Positions 18,445 to 26,378 of a stretch of DNA of 64,000 bases are shown here, one piece after another; the first letter of the stretch is position 1; each line of letters opens with the position of its first letter. This DNA comes from Hydrocarboniphaga sp965279055 (lineage in GTDB: Bacteria; Pseudomonadota; Gammaproteobacteria; Nevskiales; Nevskiaceae): assembly GCF_965279055.1 (NCBI RefSeq), contig NZ_OZ257125.1:1984001-2048000 (forward strand), given 5' to 3'. The notes below the pieces were generated by a model, which was given only the letters and a program-made list of their open reading frames with translations, ran no database searches and was not told where the DNA came from. The translations under genes and the position numbers were made by a program.

Positions 18445-21300
18445 CTAACGGAAATCCAAATCTTCCGGTTTGTTCACACCGGCCGCAAGGCGTGGTGTTG
18501 GCGCAGGCATCCATGTCGAAGCTTGCGGCGAGGGCGGCGTCGGCCACGATGCCTGCGACGGCACATGGAACTGATACTGCCCCGATCCTACTTGCAGCGT
18601 CAGCACACCGTTTTTCCAGTGAGCCCGTCGAATCCCCGCAGCACGCGACGCCGCATGCAGCCCCTCGCGCACCAGCCGTGGCTCAGGGGCCGCCAGCAGA
18701 ATCTCGGCTTCGGTGCCGACGGGCACCTGCACGCTCAGGTGCAAGCCGTCGTCGGCGCGACGCCAATCGCTCGCCAGCAAGCCATACGGCGTGCGCAGGC
18801 TCGACTGGGCGTGGCTCAATGCCGGGTGCGATACCAGCGGCGCGATGCGCGAGCGCTTGTAGCCGGGCTCGATCATCTGCAGCCCGCCGAGGTGCGCAAA
18901 CATCCAGTCGCCGACGGCGCCGTTGGCGTAGTGGTTGAAGGAGTTCATGTCGGCCGTGCCGAAGCCGCCGTCGGCGTCGATGCCGTTCCAGCGCTCCCAG
19001 ATGGTGGTGGCGCCCATGCGGATCTCGTGGCCCCAGGAGGGGTAGTCGTCGTTGAGCAGCAGGCGCATCGCCAGATCGTCGCGGCCGATGCTGGACAGCG
19101 CCGGCAGCAGCCAGGGCGTGCCGAGGAAGCCGGTTTTCAGGTGGTAGTTGTCCGCCACCAACTTGTCGACGAAGCGCGCCGCGGTCGCGTCGCGCTCTGC
19201 GCACGTCAGCAGGCCCATGCCGAGCGCCATCGCATAGGCGGTCTGCGTGCCGGGCTCGATGCGGCCGTCGGCTTGCCGATAGGCTTGAGCGAACGCAGCG
19301 CGGATACGCTCGACCAGCGCCCGGCCGGTGCGCGTACGATCCGCGTCGCCCAGTGCAGCGGCCATCTCGGCCATCATGCGGGTGTTCTCGGCGAAGTAGG
19401 CCGTCGCGATGACCGGGTGCTCGCGCATACGGTCGACGCCTTCCAGGCTCAGCCAGTCGCCGGAGAAAAAGGAGACGCGGCCTTCTTCCAGCAGCCTGCC
19501 TTTGGCCGTCGTGCCGGCCAGCAGGAAGTCGTAGAAACGGCACATGGCGGCCCAGTTGCGGCGCAGGATGCGCGTGTCGCCGGTGGCGCGCCAGACCGCG
19601 TAGGGCACGGTAATGAAGGCGTCCGCCCAGCCGACTCCGGTTTCCTCGAACTGCCTGCCGGGGAAGGGCACGATGGCCGGGATGTTGCCGTCGGTGCGCT
19701 GCGCGTCGCGCAGGTCGTCCATCCATTTCGACAGGAAGGCGCGTGTGTCCTGCAGCCGGCTGGCGGTGGGCGCGAAGACATTGATGTCGCCGGTCCAGCC
19801 CAGGCGCTCGTCGCGCGCCGGTGTGTCGGTGGGGATGGACAGGAAGTTGCCGCGCTGGCCCCAGCGGATATTGCGCACCAGCTGGTCGAGCATCGGGTGG
19901 GACAGGCGCAGGTCGCCGATGTCGGGCAGGTCCGAGCCCAGCACCACGGCCTGCACGTCGGACGCCGCGGGAGCGGCATCCACGCCGGTGATCTCGACGT
20001 AGCGGAAGCCGTGCTGGGTGAAGCGCGGCTGGTAGATCACGGTTTCGTCGCGGGCGAAGGTGTAGGTGTCGGTAGCAGCGGCGGAGCGCAGGTTGTCGGT
20101 GTAGAGCTGGCCCTGGTGGTCGCCACGGCGGTAAATGTCCTCGCCATGGCGCAGGCGTACGGTCTGGCCGGCGCGGCCGCTGAGCCTGACGCGGGCCACG
20201 CCGACGACGTTCTGGCCGATGTCGTAGAGGAAGACGCCATTCGGGGCCGGCAGGCGCGCCTGCGCGGGGCGCACTTCGATAACGCGTACCGGTTCGTCGG
20301 GCTGTGGCACCAGGCGTGCCTTGGTGTCGGCCGGCGTCACCACGGCTTGCCACGCGCCATCGTCGAAGCCCGGTTCGGCCCATCGGTCCGGCAGGCGGCG
20401 CGCGTCGTACTGCTCGCCGTCCTGCAGGTCGGCCCGCACGTAGGGACCGGGCAGGCTGCGCCACTGCGCATCGGTGCCGAAGTCCTCGGTGCTGCCGTCG
20501 GCATAGGTCACGCGCAGCTTGGCCTTGAGCGCCAGCTGCTGGCCGTACACGCCCTGCCAGGCAATGCCCACCTTGCCGCGGAACCAGCCGTCCGCCAACG
20601 CCGCGCCGATGACGTTGGCGCCGCTGCGCAGCAGGTCGGTCACGTCGTAGGTTTGCACCTGCAGGCGCTGGTGGTAGTCGGTCCAGCCGGGCGCCAGCGC
20701 CTGGTCGCCGACGGGCCGGCCGTTGAGCCATAGCTGGTAAACACCGCGCGCGGTGGCGTACAGCCGCGCCTGGCGCACCGGCTTGCTCAATTGCAGCGCG
20801 CCGCGCAACAGCGGGCGCGGCTGGTCGGCGGCGTCGAAGGGCGCGGCGATCCACTGCGCGTTCTGCCAGTTGGCGGCCGAGATCAGGCCGGTCTCGAACC
20901 AGTCGGGCGCGCTCCAGGCGCCGGCGCGACCGTGTCGGTCCCAGGCGCGCACTTGCCAGTGATAGCGGGTCGCCGGCTGCAGCTTGAGCGTGGCGGGCAG
21001 CGTGACATCGATCTGCCGATCCGACTTCAGCTTGCCGGAGTCCCAGATATCGGCGCTGCCCGGCTGCGTGCCGACGCGGACCTGATAGGCCTGCTGATGC
21101 GCGCCGCGAACGGAGGCGGCCAGCGTCCAGGCTAGCGAGATGTCGTCGACGCCGATTCCCAGCGGCCGGGTACGCGCATTGGTGGTCGTGCCGGCGACGC
21201 TCAGCTCGCCCGTGCCGCCGGCCTGCGCCGGCTGCAGCGCGGCGACAGCGACGCCGACGAGCGCGGCCAGCAGCAGGACGCGCAATCGTCGACCGGCCAT
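18445..21300 (-). CDS. GH78 alpha-L-rhamnosidase
   Basis: 951 aa exported enzyme; signal peptide 1-27 ends at 'AQAGG'. It has the multi-domain layout of bacterial GH78: N-terminal Ig-like and beta-sandwich domains, an (alpha/alpha)6 catalytic domain from about 480, and a C-terminal beta-sandwich. The conserved 'DERLGWTGD' motif (D497, E498) and 'IWERWNG' (E769) carry the acidic residues of the active site. The ATG at 21300 overlaps the GH51 stop (TGATG), showing translational coupling; a much longer frame upstream is the out-of-phase shadow of GH51. Releases alpha-L-rhamnose, which points to pectin (rhamnogalacturonan) or plant glycosides as substrates. No rhamnose-catabolic kinase or isomerase is in the window. 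Confidence 0.92.
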   Translation of the reverse strand: MAGRRLRVLLLAALVGVAVAALQPAQAGGTGELSVAGTTTNARTRPLGIGVDDISLAWTLAASVRGAHQQAYQVRVGTQPGSADIWDSGKLKSDRQIDVTLPATLKLQPATRYHWQVRAWDRHGRAGAWSAPDWFETGLISAANWQNAQWIAAPFDAADQPRPLLRGALQLSKPVRQARLYATARGVYQLWLNGRPVGDQALAPGWTDYHQRLQVQTYDVTDLLRSGANVIGAALADGWFRGKVGIAWQGVYGQQLALKAKLRVTYADGSTEDFGTDAQWRSLPGPYVRADLQDGEQYDARRLPDRWAEPGFDDGAWQAVVTPADTKARLVPQPDEPVRVIEVRPAQARLPAPNGVFLYDIGQNVVGVARVRLSGRAGQTVRLRHGEDIYRRGDHQGQLYTDNLRSAAATDTYTFARDETVIYQPRFTQHGFRYVEITGVDAAPAASDVQAVVLGSDLPDIGDLRLSHPMLDQLVRNIRWGQRGNFLSIPTDTPARDERLGWTGDINVFAPTASRLQDTRAFLSKWMDDLRDAQRTDGNIPAIVPFPGRQFEETGVGWADAFITVPYAVWRATGDTRILRRNWAAMCRFYDFLLAGTTAKGRLLEEGRVSFFSGDWLSLEGVDRMREHPVIATAYFAENTRMMAEMAAALGDADRTRTGRALVERIRAAFAQAYRQADGRIEPGTQTAYAMALGMGLLTCAERDATAARFVDKLVADNYHLKTGFLGTPWLLPALSSIGRDDLAMRLLLNDDYPSWGHEIRMGATTIWERWNGIDADGGFGTADMNSFNHYANGAVGDWMFAHLGGLQMIEPGYKRSRIAPLVSHPALSHAQSSLRTPYGLLASDWRRADDGLHLSVQVPVGTEAEILLAAPEPRLVREGLHAASRAAGIRRAHWKNGVLTLQVGSGQYQFHVPSQASWPTPPSPQASTWMPAPTPRLAAGVNKPEDLDFR

Positions 21301-23297
21301 CACCGGACTTCGATCTCCAGCACGCCGACCGAATAGGCCGGCAGCGTCAGCGTGAACTCGGAGGCAATGCCTTTGACGGTCTGCGTTCTCGGCGCGATAC
21401 GGGTCGGCTCGTCCAGCGAGTTGCCGGCCTCCGGATCGGGCGAGGTCATTACGGTCAGCACGGCAGTAGGCGCCAACTTCTTCACGCCGGACAACTTCAC
21501 GCGCACCGGCTGATCGGCGGCGGCGCGGCTGGCGAACTTGATCTGGATGCGGCCCGGCTTGCCGGTCTCGCTCTTGCGCGTCACCACCCAGTGAAGCGCC
21601 GGAAAGCTCTTGCCATCGTCGCTGGTCCAGTTCGGGATGTCGCGCGCCGAGGACTCCAGCACCACATCGCCCAGGTGTTCGGAGAACATCTTCTGCACGT
21701 AGTAAGAGGGCGTGCCGTAGGACTTCAGCGCGTCGTAACCGATCAGATTGGTGGCCCACTGCATCGAGCGATCGCGGCTGTGGCCCATTACCTGGCTGAG
21801 GTTGGCCAGTAGCGGCGCATAGGCCGCCATCAGCACCACGTCGGCGTTGCGCTCCAGGCTCGCCAGATACGCGGCGTCGGCGATCGCGGCCTTCATGTTC
21901 GGCATCGGCCAGCCCGAATGCGTGGCCCATTCGCCGACGAAGACCCTGGGTGCGGTGCGCGGGCGCTGGTCGTAGTCGTTCAGATGCTCGTACATCCGCG
22001 CTTCGCCCCAGGCGTAAGTGTGATCGTCGACCATGTCGGGCCGCTGCGACGGCGTCGCGTCGGTGGCCACGGTGGAGATCAGCTGCAGCTGTGGGTACTT
22101 GGCCTTGATCGCCTTGTAGAAGATCGCGAAGCGCTGGTCGTAGGAACCGGACTTGTCGAAGAAGTCCTCGTTGCCGATCTCGACGTAACGCATGGCGAAG
22201 GGTTTGGGATGACCGTCCTTCGCACGCTGAGCGCCCCACTTCGTGTCGGGGCTGCCGATGATGTATTCGATCTGGTCCAGCGCCTCCTGCACGTAGGGGG
22301 CCAGATCCTCGGCCGTGCTCAGGCGCTCGCCGTTGAGTGCATAGCCGGCGAACACGTCGAGCAGCGGCTCCATGCCCAGGTCTTCGCACCACAGCAGGAA
22401 CTCCAGCATGCCCATGCCGTCGCTGGACCAGTAGTTCCAGGGGCTGCGGTGGCCGGGACGCTGGGCGGGATCGCCGAGAGTCTTCTTCCACTCGAAGCGC
22501 TGCGCGAAGGTATCGCCCTCGACGTAGTTGCCGCCGGGAAAGCGCAGGAACTTCGGCTTCATTCCCGCCATCAGTTCCATCAGATCCGGACGCAGGCCGT
22601 TGGGACGGTTCTTGAAGGTGGGCCCGAACAGCGACACCTGCTGCAGCCACAACTTGCCCGGCCGCGTGGCGGTGAGCGTGAACACGTTGTCCTTGGACGG
22701 CTGCAGGCCGCTGCCGGTGCGCAGGCTGAGTTCAAACTTCTTCCAGTCCTTGCCGATGCCGTCGATCTGGCCGACAACGATGGTGGCACCACCGGCCTTC
22801 ACCAACGCAGCGACCAGCGGCCCCACATCACCCTCGGCCTTGGCATAGAACGACACGGTGTAGGTGGTGCCGGGCTTGAGCCCGATGCCCCAGTAGCCGG
22901 GATTGCGAATTCCGGCAGGCTGCGCGGGCGAGGCGGACTTGATCGTCAGCGCCAGGCTCAGGTCCAGCGCGTCGTTGAGCTTGGTCTTCTTGTCCAGCGC
23001 CATCTCGGCCGCGCCGACGGTGCTCCAGTACACCGGCTCTTCGGCCTGGTAGGCGTAGCCGGCTTCGGCCTTGAAGCTGCGGTTGCGGATCAGCTCGCCA
23101 TAGAGGCCGCCTTCGTAGCCGAAATTGATCTCCTCGGTCATCAGGCCGTACAGATGCGGGTTGATACGGGCCTTGACGCGGTCGGCGGCGATGCTCAGTT
23201 CCGGCGCGCCCGCCGCCTTGGCCGCAGGTGCGGCCCATGAGGGTGCAAGGAGTGCAACAGACAGGGCGCACAGCGAAAGCAGCTTCAGGTTCTTCAT
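21300..23297 (-). CDS. GH51 alpha-L-arabinofuranosidase
   Basis: 665 aa exported enzyme; signal peptide 1-26 ('LLSLCALSVALLAPSWAA'). The start at 23297 is chosen because the signal peptide begins there; the frame stays open 59 codons further upstream without family match. The N-terminal part resembles a carbohydrate-binding jelly roll (about 110-240), as in other long GH51 proteins. The acid/base is E377 in 'EIGNEDFFD' and the nucleophile E456 in 'FVGEWATH'. Removes arabinofuranose from arabinan, arabinoxylan or arabinogalactan. It is 47 bases after the first GH2 gene and shares one base with GH78. Released arabinose fits the oxidative pentose genes at 41137-45305 and 46882-47670. Confidence 0.92.
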   Translation of the reverse strand: MKNLKLLSLCALSVALLAPSWAAPAAKAAGAPELSIAADRVKARINPHLYGLMTEEINFGYEGGLYGELIRNRSFKAEAGYAYQAEEPVYWSTVGAAEMALDKKTKLNDALDLSLALTIKSASPAQPAGIRNPGYWGIGLKPGTTYTVSFYAKAEGDVGPLVAALVKAGGATIVVGQIDGIGKDWKKFELSLRTGSGLQPSKDNVFTLTATRPGKLWLQQVSLFGPTFKNRPNGLRPDLMELMAGMKPKFLRFPGGNYVEGDTFAQRFEWKKTLGDPAQRPGHRSPWNYWSSDGMGMLEFLLWCEDLGMEPLLDVFAGYALNGERLSTAEDLAPYVQEALDQIEYIIGSPDTKWGAQRAKDGHPKPFAMRYVEIGNEDFFDKSGSYDQRFAIFYKAIKAKYPQLQLISTVATDATPSQRPDMVDDHTYAWGEARMYEHLNDYDQRPRTAPRVFVGEWATHSGWPMPNMKAAIADAAYLASLERNADVVLMAAYAPLLANLSQVMGHSRDRSMQWATNLIGYDALKSYGTPSYYVQKMFSEHLGDVVLESSARDIPNWTSDDGKSFPALHWVVTRKSETGKPGRIQIKFASRAAADQPVRVKLSGVKKLAPTAVLTVMTSPDPEAGNSLDEPTRIAPRTQTVKGIASEFTLTLPAYSVGVLEIEVR

Positions 23298-23344
23298 CTT
23301 CGTCGGGCACTCAAAAAGTCGTCGCATCGTCGGGACGGGTCGGT

Positions 23345-26215
23345 TCAAAACGTATCGATATTCAAGCTGGCCGGGGCCAGGCCGTCGCCGCTGGCGCGCA
23401 GCGTGGCGCCGCCAGGGAGGCCGCTGGATTGCAGGATCAGCTGTGCATGGCCGTTGAACACACTGCGCTGCCACGGCGCGGCGGGCATGGTCGTGCGCAG
23501 CGTGACCCAGCGCCGGCCACCCTGCGCATCGTCGAACAGTTTGCGCAGGCCGCCGGCCGGCGTGGCGAAGACCAGGACGAGTGTGTTGCTGTCACTCAAG
23601 CGCGCCGCGTCGAGGTCGATCGCGTTCATGCCTTCCTCGCGTCGCGGCGTCACCGCCTTGCCGTTCAGATAGACCTGCTGGTTCGGCGCGATATCGCTCA
23701 CGAACAGCACCACACGCTCGCCGGCTGCCGCAGCGGGACGGGCGAAGCGCGCGCTGACCAGGTTCCAGGCGCCGTCCACAGACTGCCGATCGGGCGGTTG
23801 CCCCCATCCGAACGGGTCACGCCCACCGGACTTGTTCTTTTCGGCCAGCAGCACGGCGGCGTCCTCGAGCCGCGCCACCGTTTTGTGGTGCCATCCTTCG
23901 AGCGCGGCGTAGCGGTGGATCTCGGACGGCTTGTCGGCCTCGTGCGAGCCTGGGTCGCCATTGCCCATGCCGATCAGCCGCGCCGATCCCGATAGCTCGA
24001 ATTGGATGCGGTGGTCGGCGGTGGGCACGACGCGGCCTTCGCGGTCGACCACGGTGACGCTGACCACGGCCACGTCGTCGCCATCGGCGCGGATGCGGGC
24101 ACGGTCCACTGCCAGATGCACCGCGTTGCCGTCGCCGGTGGTGACCACGGTTTCGGAGGCGACCAGCTTGCCGCTCTTATAGCCGCGCGCCGTCAGGCTG
24201 CCGGGCGCGTAGGGCACGCTCCACTGCATCTGGCCGTAGCGCTCCAGCGGTTTACGTCCGAGCGAGCGCTCGTTCAGCAGCAGCTCCACCTCGTCGGTAT
24301 TGGCGTAGACGCGCACGTCGATCGGCTGGCCTTCGCGGCCGGGCCAGTTCCAGTGCGGCAGCACATGCACCATCGGCTCGGGGTTCCACGCGGCCTTCAG
24401 GTAGTAGCCGCTGTCCTTGAGCACGCCGGTGGTGTCCATCATGCCGAACTGCGAGGAGATGGCGGGCCAGCCGAAAGGCGTGGTCTCGCCGCGGTAGTCG
24501 AAGCCGGTCCACACGAACATGCCGGCGATGAAGGGCCGCTCGGCGTTGTAGCGCCAGGCCTCCTCGATCGTTGCCGTCCGCTCGCCGCCGGAGCGCTTGT
24601 CGTAGGCGGCGACGTGTACATGCGCCGGGTCGTCGGCATAGATGCCGCGCGTGGCATAGGTCAGGCCTTCCTCGGTGACGACGATCGGCCGCTCGGCGAA
24701 GCGGCGGTGCATCACGTCGATGTCGTGCTGCGCCTTGTAGTTGAAGCCGAGCACCTCGGAGCCGACGCTGGTGCCCTCGGGGGCACCGGAGCTGGAGGCT
24801 GCCAGCGTCACTGGCCGCGTCGGGTCGATGCGCTTGACGATGGCCTGCATCTCGCGCGCAAGCCGGGTGCCGATCTCGGTGTTCTCGATCGCCCATTCCT
24901 CGTTGCCGACCGACCACAGGATGATCGACGGGTGGTTGCGGTCGCGCCGCAGCATGCGTTCCATCTCGTCGCGCAGCTGTGGCGCGGTGCCCATCATCCG
25001 GTGCTCGTCGATGACCAGAATGCCGAGGCGATCGCAGGCGTCCAGCAGCTCGGGCGTGGCCGGGTGATGCGCCGAGCGGATCGCGTTGACGCCCATCGTC
25101 TTCAACATCTTCAGCCGCGCCTCGTGCATGGCGTCGGGCAGGGCGACGCCGATGCCGGCGTGGTCCTGGTGATTGTTGACGCCGTGCAGTTTGATGTGGC
25201 GGCCGTTGAGGAAGAAACCCTCGTTGGCGTCGAAGCGGATCGTGCGGATGCCGAACGGCGTGTCGTAGGTATCGACCACGCGGCCGCCGCTCTTCACCTG
25301 CGTCGTCAGCGTGTAGCGCTGCGGCGTTTCCAGCGACCACAGTTTCGGTGCCGTCACGCGCAGCGTCGCGGGTACGTCGGTACTGGCGTCAACGGCCACG
25401 CGCCGGGCGGGCACGCTTGCACGGGCGACGACGCGGCCTTCGGGGTCGCGTAGTTCGTGTTCCAGTCCGAACGACTCGGCCTGCTTGCCGTCGTTGCGCA
25501 CCGTCGTGGCGACACTCACGTCGGCACGATTGCCGTTGACCGTGGCGCGCACGAAAGTGCCCCAGTGGTCCACGTGCAGCGGTGAGGTCTGCGTCAGCCA
25601 GACATGGCGGTAGATGCCCGCGCCTTCGTACCACCAGCCTTCCTGCGTGCTGGCGTCGACGCGCACGGCGACGACGTTGCGGCCGCCGTAGTGCAGGTAG
25701 TCAGTGATGTCGACGCGGAAGCTGGAGTAGCCGCTGGGCTCATGGTTCAAGTAGTGGCCGTTGACCCAGACCACGCTGTCGCGGAACACGCCATCGAATT
25801 CGAGCGCGATGCGCTGGCCCTGCGCCGTCGCGGGAATGGCCAGCTCGCGCCGGTACCAGCCGACGCTGTTCTGTGGAAACGCGCGGCCGATCGCCTTGGA
25901 GCCATGCGCGGTGCTGCCGCGTGCGTCGAACGGCAACTCCACCGCCCAGTCGTGCGGCAGGTCGACGCGGCGCCACGGCCGGTCGTCGAACTCGGCGGCC
26001 GCGGGGCCGTCGCCGAAGCCGGCCTTGGCGAAGAAAAACGCCCGCGTGCCGTGGTTGAAGTCTTGCGCCGCGTCATAGGCGTGGCCGAGCGCGAAGCGCC
26101 AGCCGTCGTCGATGCGCGTGCGCTGGCGCGGGCGGTCGTCGGCAGCGGCGGCAGATCCGGCAGCCCAGCCGAGCAGCAGCGCGAGGATCGAGGTGAAGAA
26201 GGACAGTTTGCTCAT
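23345..26215 (-). CDS. GH2 glycosidase (beta-galactosidase type) with inserted domain
   Basis: 956 aa exported enzyme; the ATG at 26215 starts a signal peptide 'LSFFTSILALLLGW' ending near 'AAAAD'. Jelly-roll, Ig-like and TIM-barrel domains of GH2 follow. The acid/base is E439 in 'SVGNEEW' and the nucleophile E515 or E516 in 'VVTEEGL'. The C-terminal Ig-like domain, continuous in the two other GH2 proteins here, is split: after 'SEIHRY' (about 770) come about 148 residues of a galactose-binding-like fold before the domain resumes at 'FNGHAQ' (about 918). Probably a beta-galactosidase; beta-glucuronidase or beta-mannosidase activity cannot be excluded. No strong ribosome-binding site is seen. 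Confidence 0.88.
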   Translation of the reverse strand: MSKLSFFTSILALLLGWAAGSAAAADDRPRQRTRIDDGWRFALGHAYDAAQDFNHGTRAFFFAKAGFGDGPAAAEFDDRPWRRVDLPHDWAVELPFDARGSTAHGSKAIGRAFPQNSVGWYRRELAIPATAQGQRIALEFDGVFRDSVVWVNGHYLNHEPSGYSSFRVDITDYLHYGGRNVVAVRVDASTQEGWWYEGAGIYRHVWLTQTSPLHVDHWGTFVRATVNGNRADVSVATTVRNDGKQAESFGLEHELRDPEGRVVARASVPARRVAVDASTDVPATLRVTAPKLWSLETPQRYTLTTQVKSGGRVVDTYDTPFGIRTIRFDANEGFFLNGRHIKLHGVNNHQDHAGIGVALPDAMHEARLKMLKTMGVNAIRSAHHPATPELLDACDRLGILVIDEHRMMGTAPQLRDEMERMLRRDRNHPSIILWSVGNEEWAIENTEIGTRLAREMQAIVKRIDPTRPVTLAASSSGAPEGTSVGSEVLGFNYKAQHDIDVMHRRFAERPIVVTEEGLTYATRGIYADDPAHVHVAAYDKRSGGERTATIEEAWRYNAERPFIAGMFVWTGFDYRGETTPFGWPAISSQFGMMDTTGVLKDSGYYLKAAWNPEPMVHVLPHWNWPGREGQPIDVRVYANTDEVELLLNERSLGRKPLERYGQMQWSVPYAPGSLTARGYKSGKLVASETVVTTGDGNAVHLAVDRARIRADGDDVAVVSVTVVDREGRVVPTADHRIQFELSGSARLIGMGNGDPGSHEADKPSEIHRYAALEGWHHKTVARLEDAAVLLAEKNKSGGRDPFGWGQPPDRQSVDGAWNLVSARFARPAAAAGERVVLFVSDIAPNQQVYLNGKAVTPRREEGMNAIDLDAARLSDSNTLVLVFATPAGGLRKLFDDAQGGRRWVTLRTTMPAAPWQRSVFNGHAQLILQSSGLPGGATLRASGDGLAPASLNIDTF

Positions 26216-26234
26216 GCGGGTGACCACCGAGTGG

Positions 26235-26258
26235 ACGTTCGGGGGGACGTCCGAACGT
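26235..26258 (-). promoter_or_regulatory. Hairpin in the 163-base gap before the GH2 gene
   Basis: ACGTTCGG and CCGAACGT form a perfect 8-bp inverted repeat with an 8-base spacer, 20 bases upstream of the GH2 start at 26215 on the minus strand. The rest of the gap (26259-26378) holds no recognisable coding remnant. It could be a weak terminator of the upstream GH2 gene or a leader hairpin of the downstream one. Confidence 0.35.
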
Positions 26259-26378
26259 TGGTGCTCAGGGCGCCGCCGACACAGCGACGAGGCGGCAGTT
26301 CCAGCACCGGCCCCTGCGCGCCGACACGGGCGGTGCACGGCGCGGGCGCCAGGACCTTTGAGATGGCCACCACGCGCG

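Noticed and set aside
18118..20733. 871-codon plus-strand open frame inside GH78
   Set aside because: Antisense shadow of the GH78 gene, Arg/Ala/Gly-rich, no signal or motif.
21301..22650. 450-codon in-frame upstream extension of GH78
   Set aside because: Lies out of phase over the GH51 gene, is Arg-rich without a domain, and the GH78 signal peptide starts at 21300.
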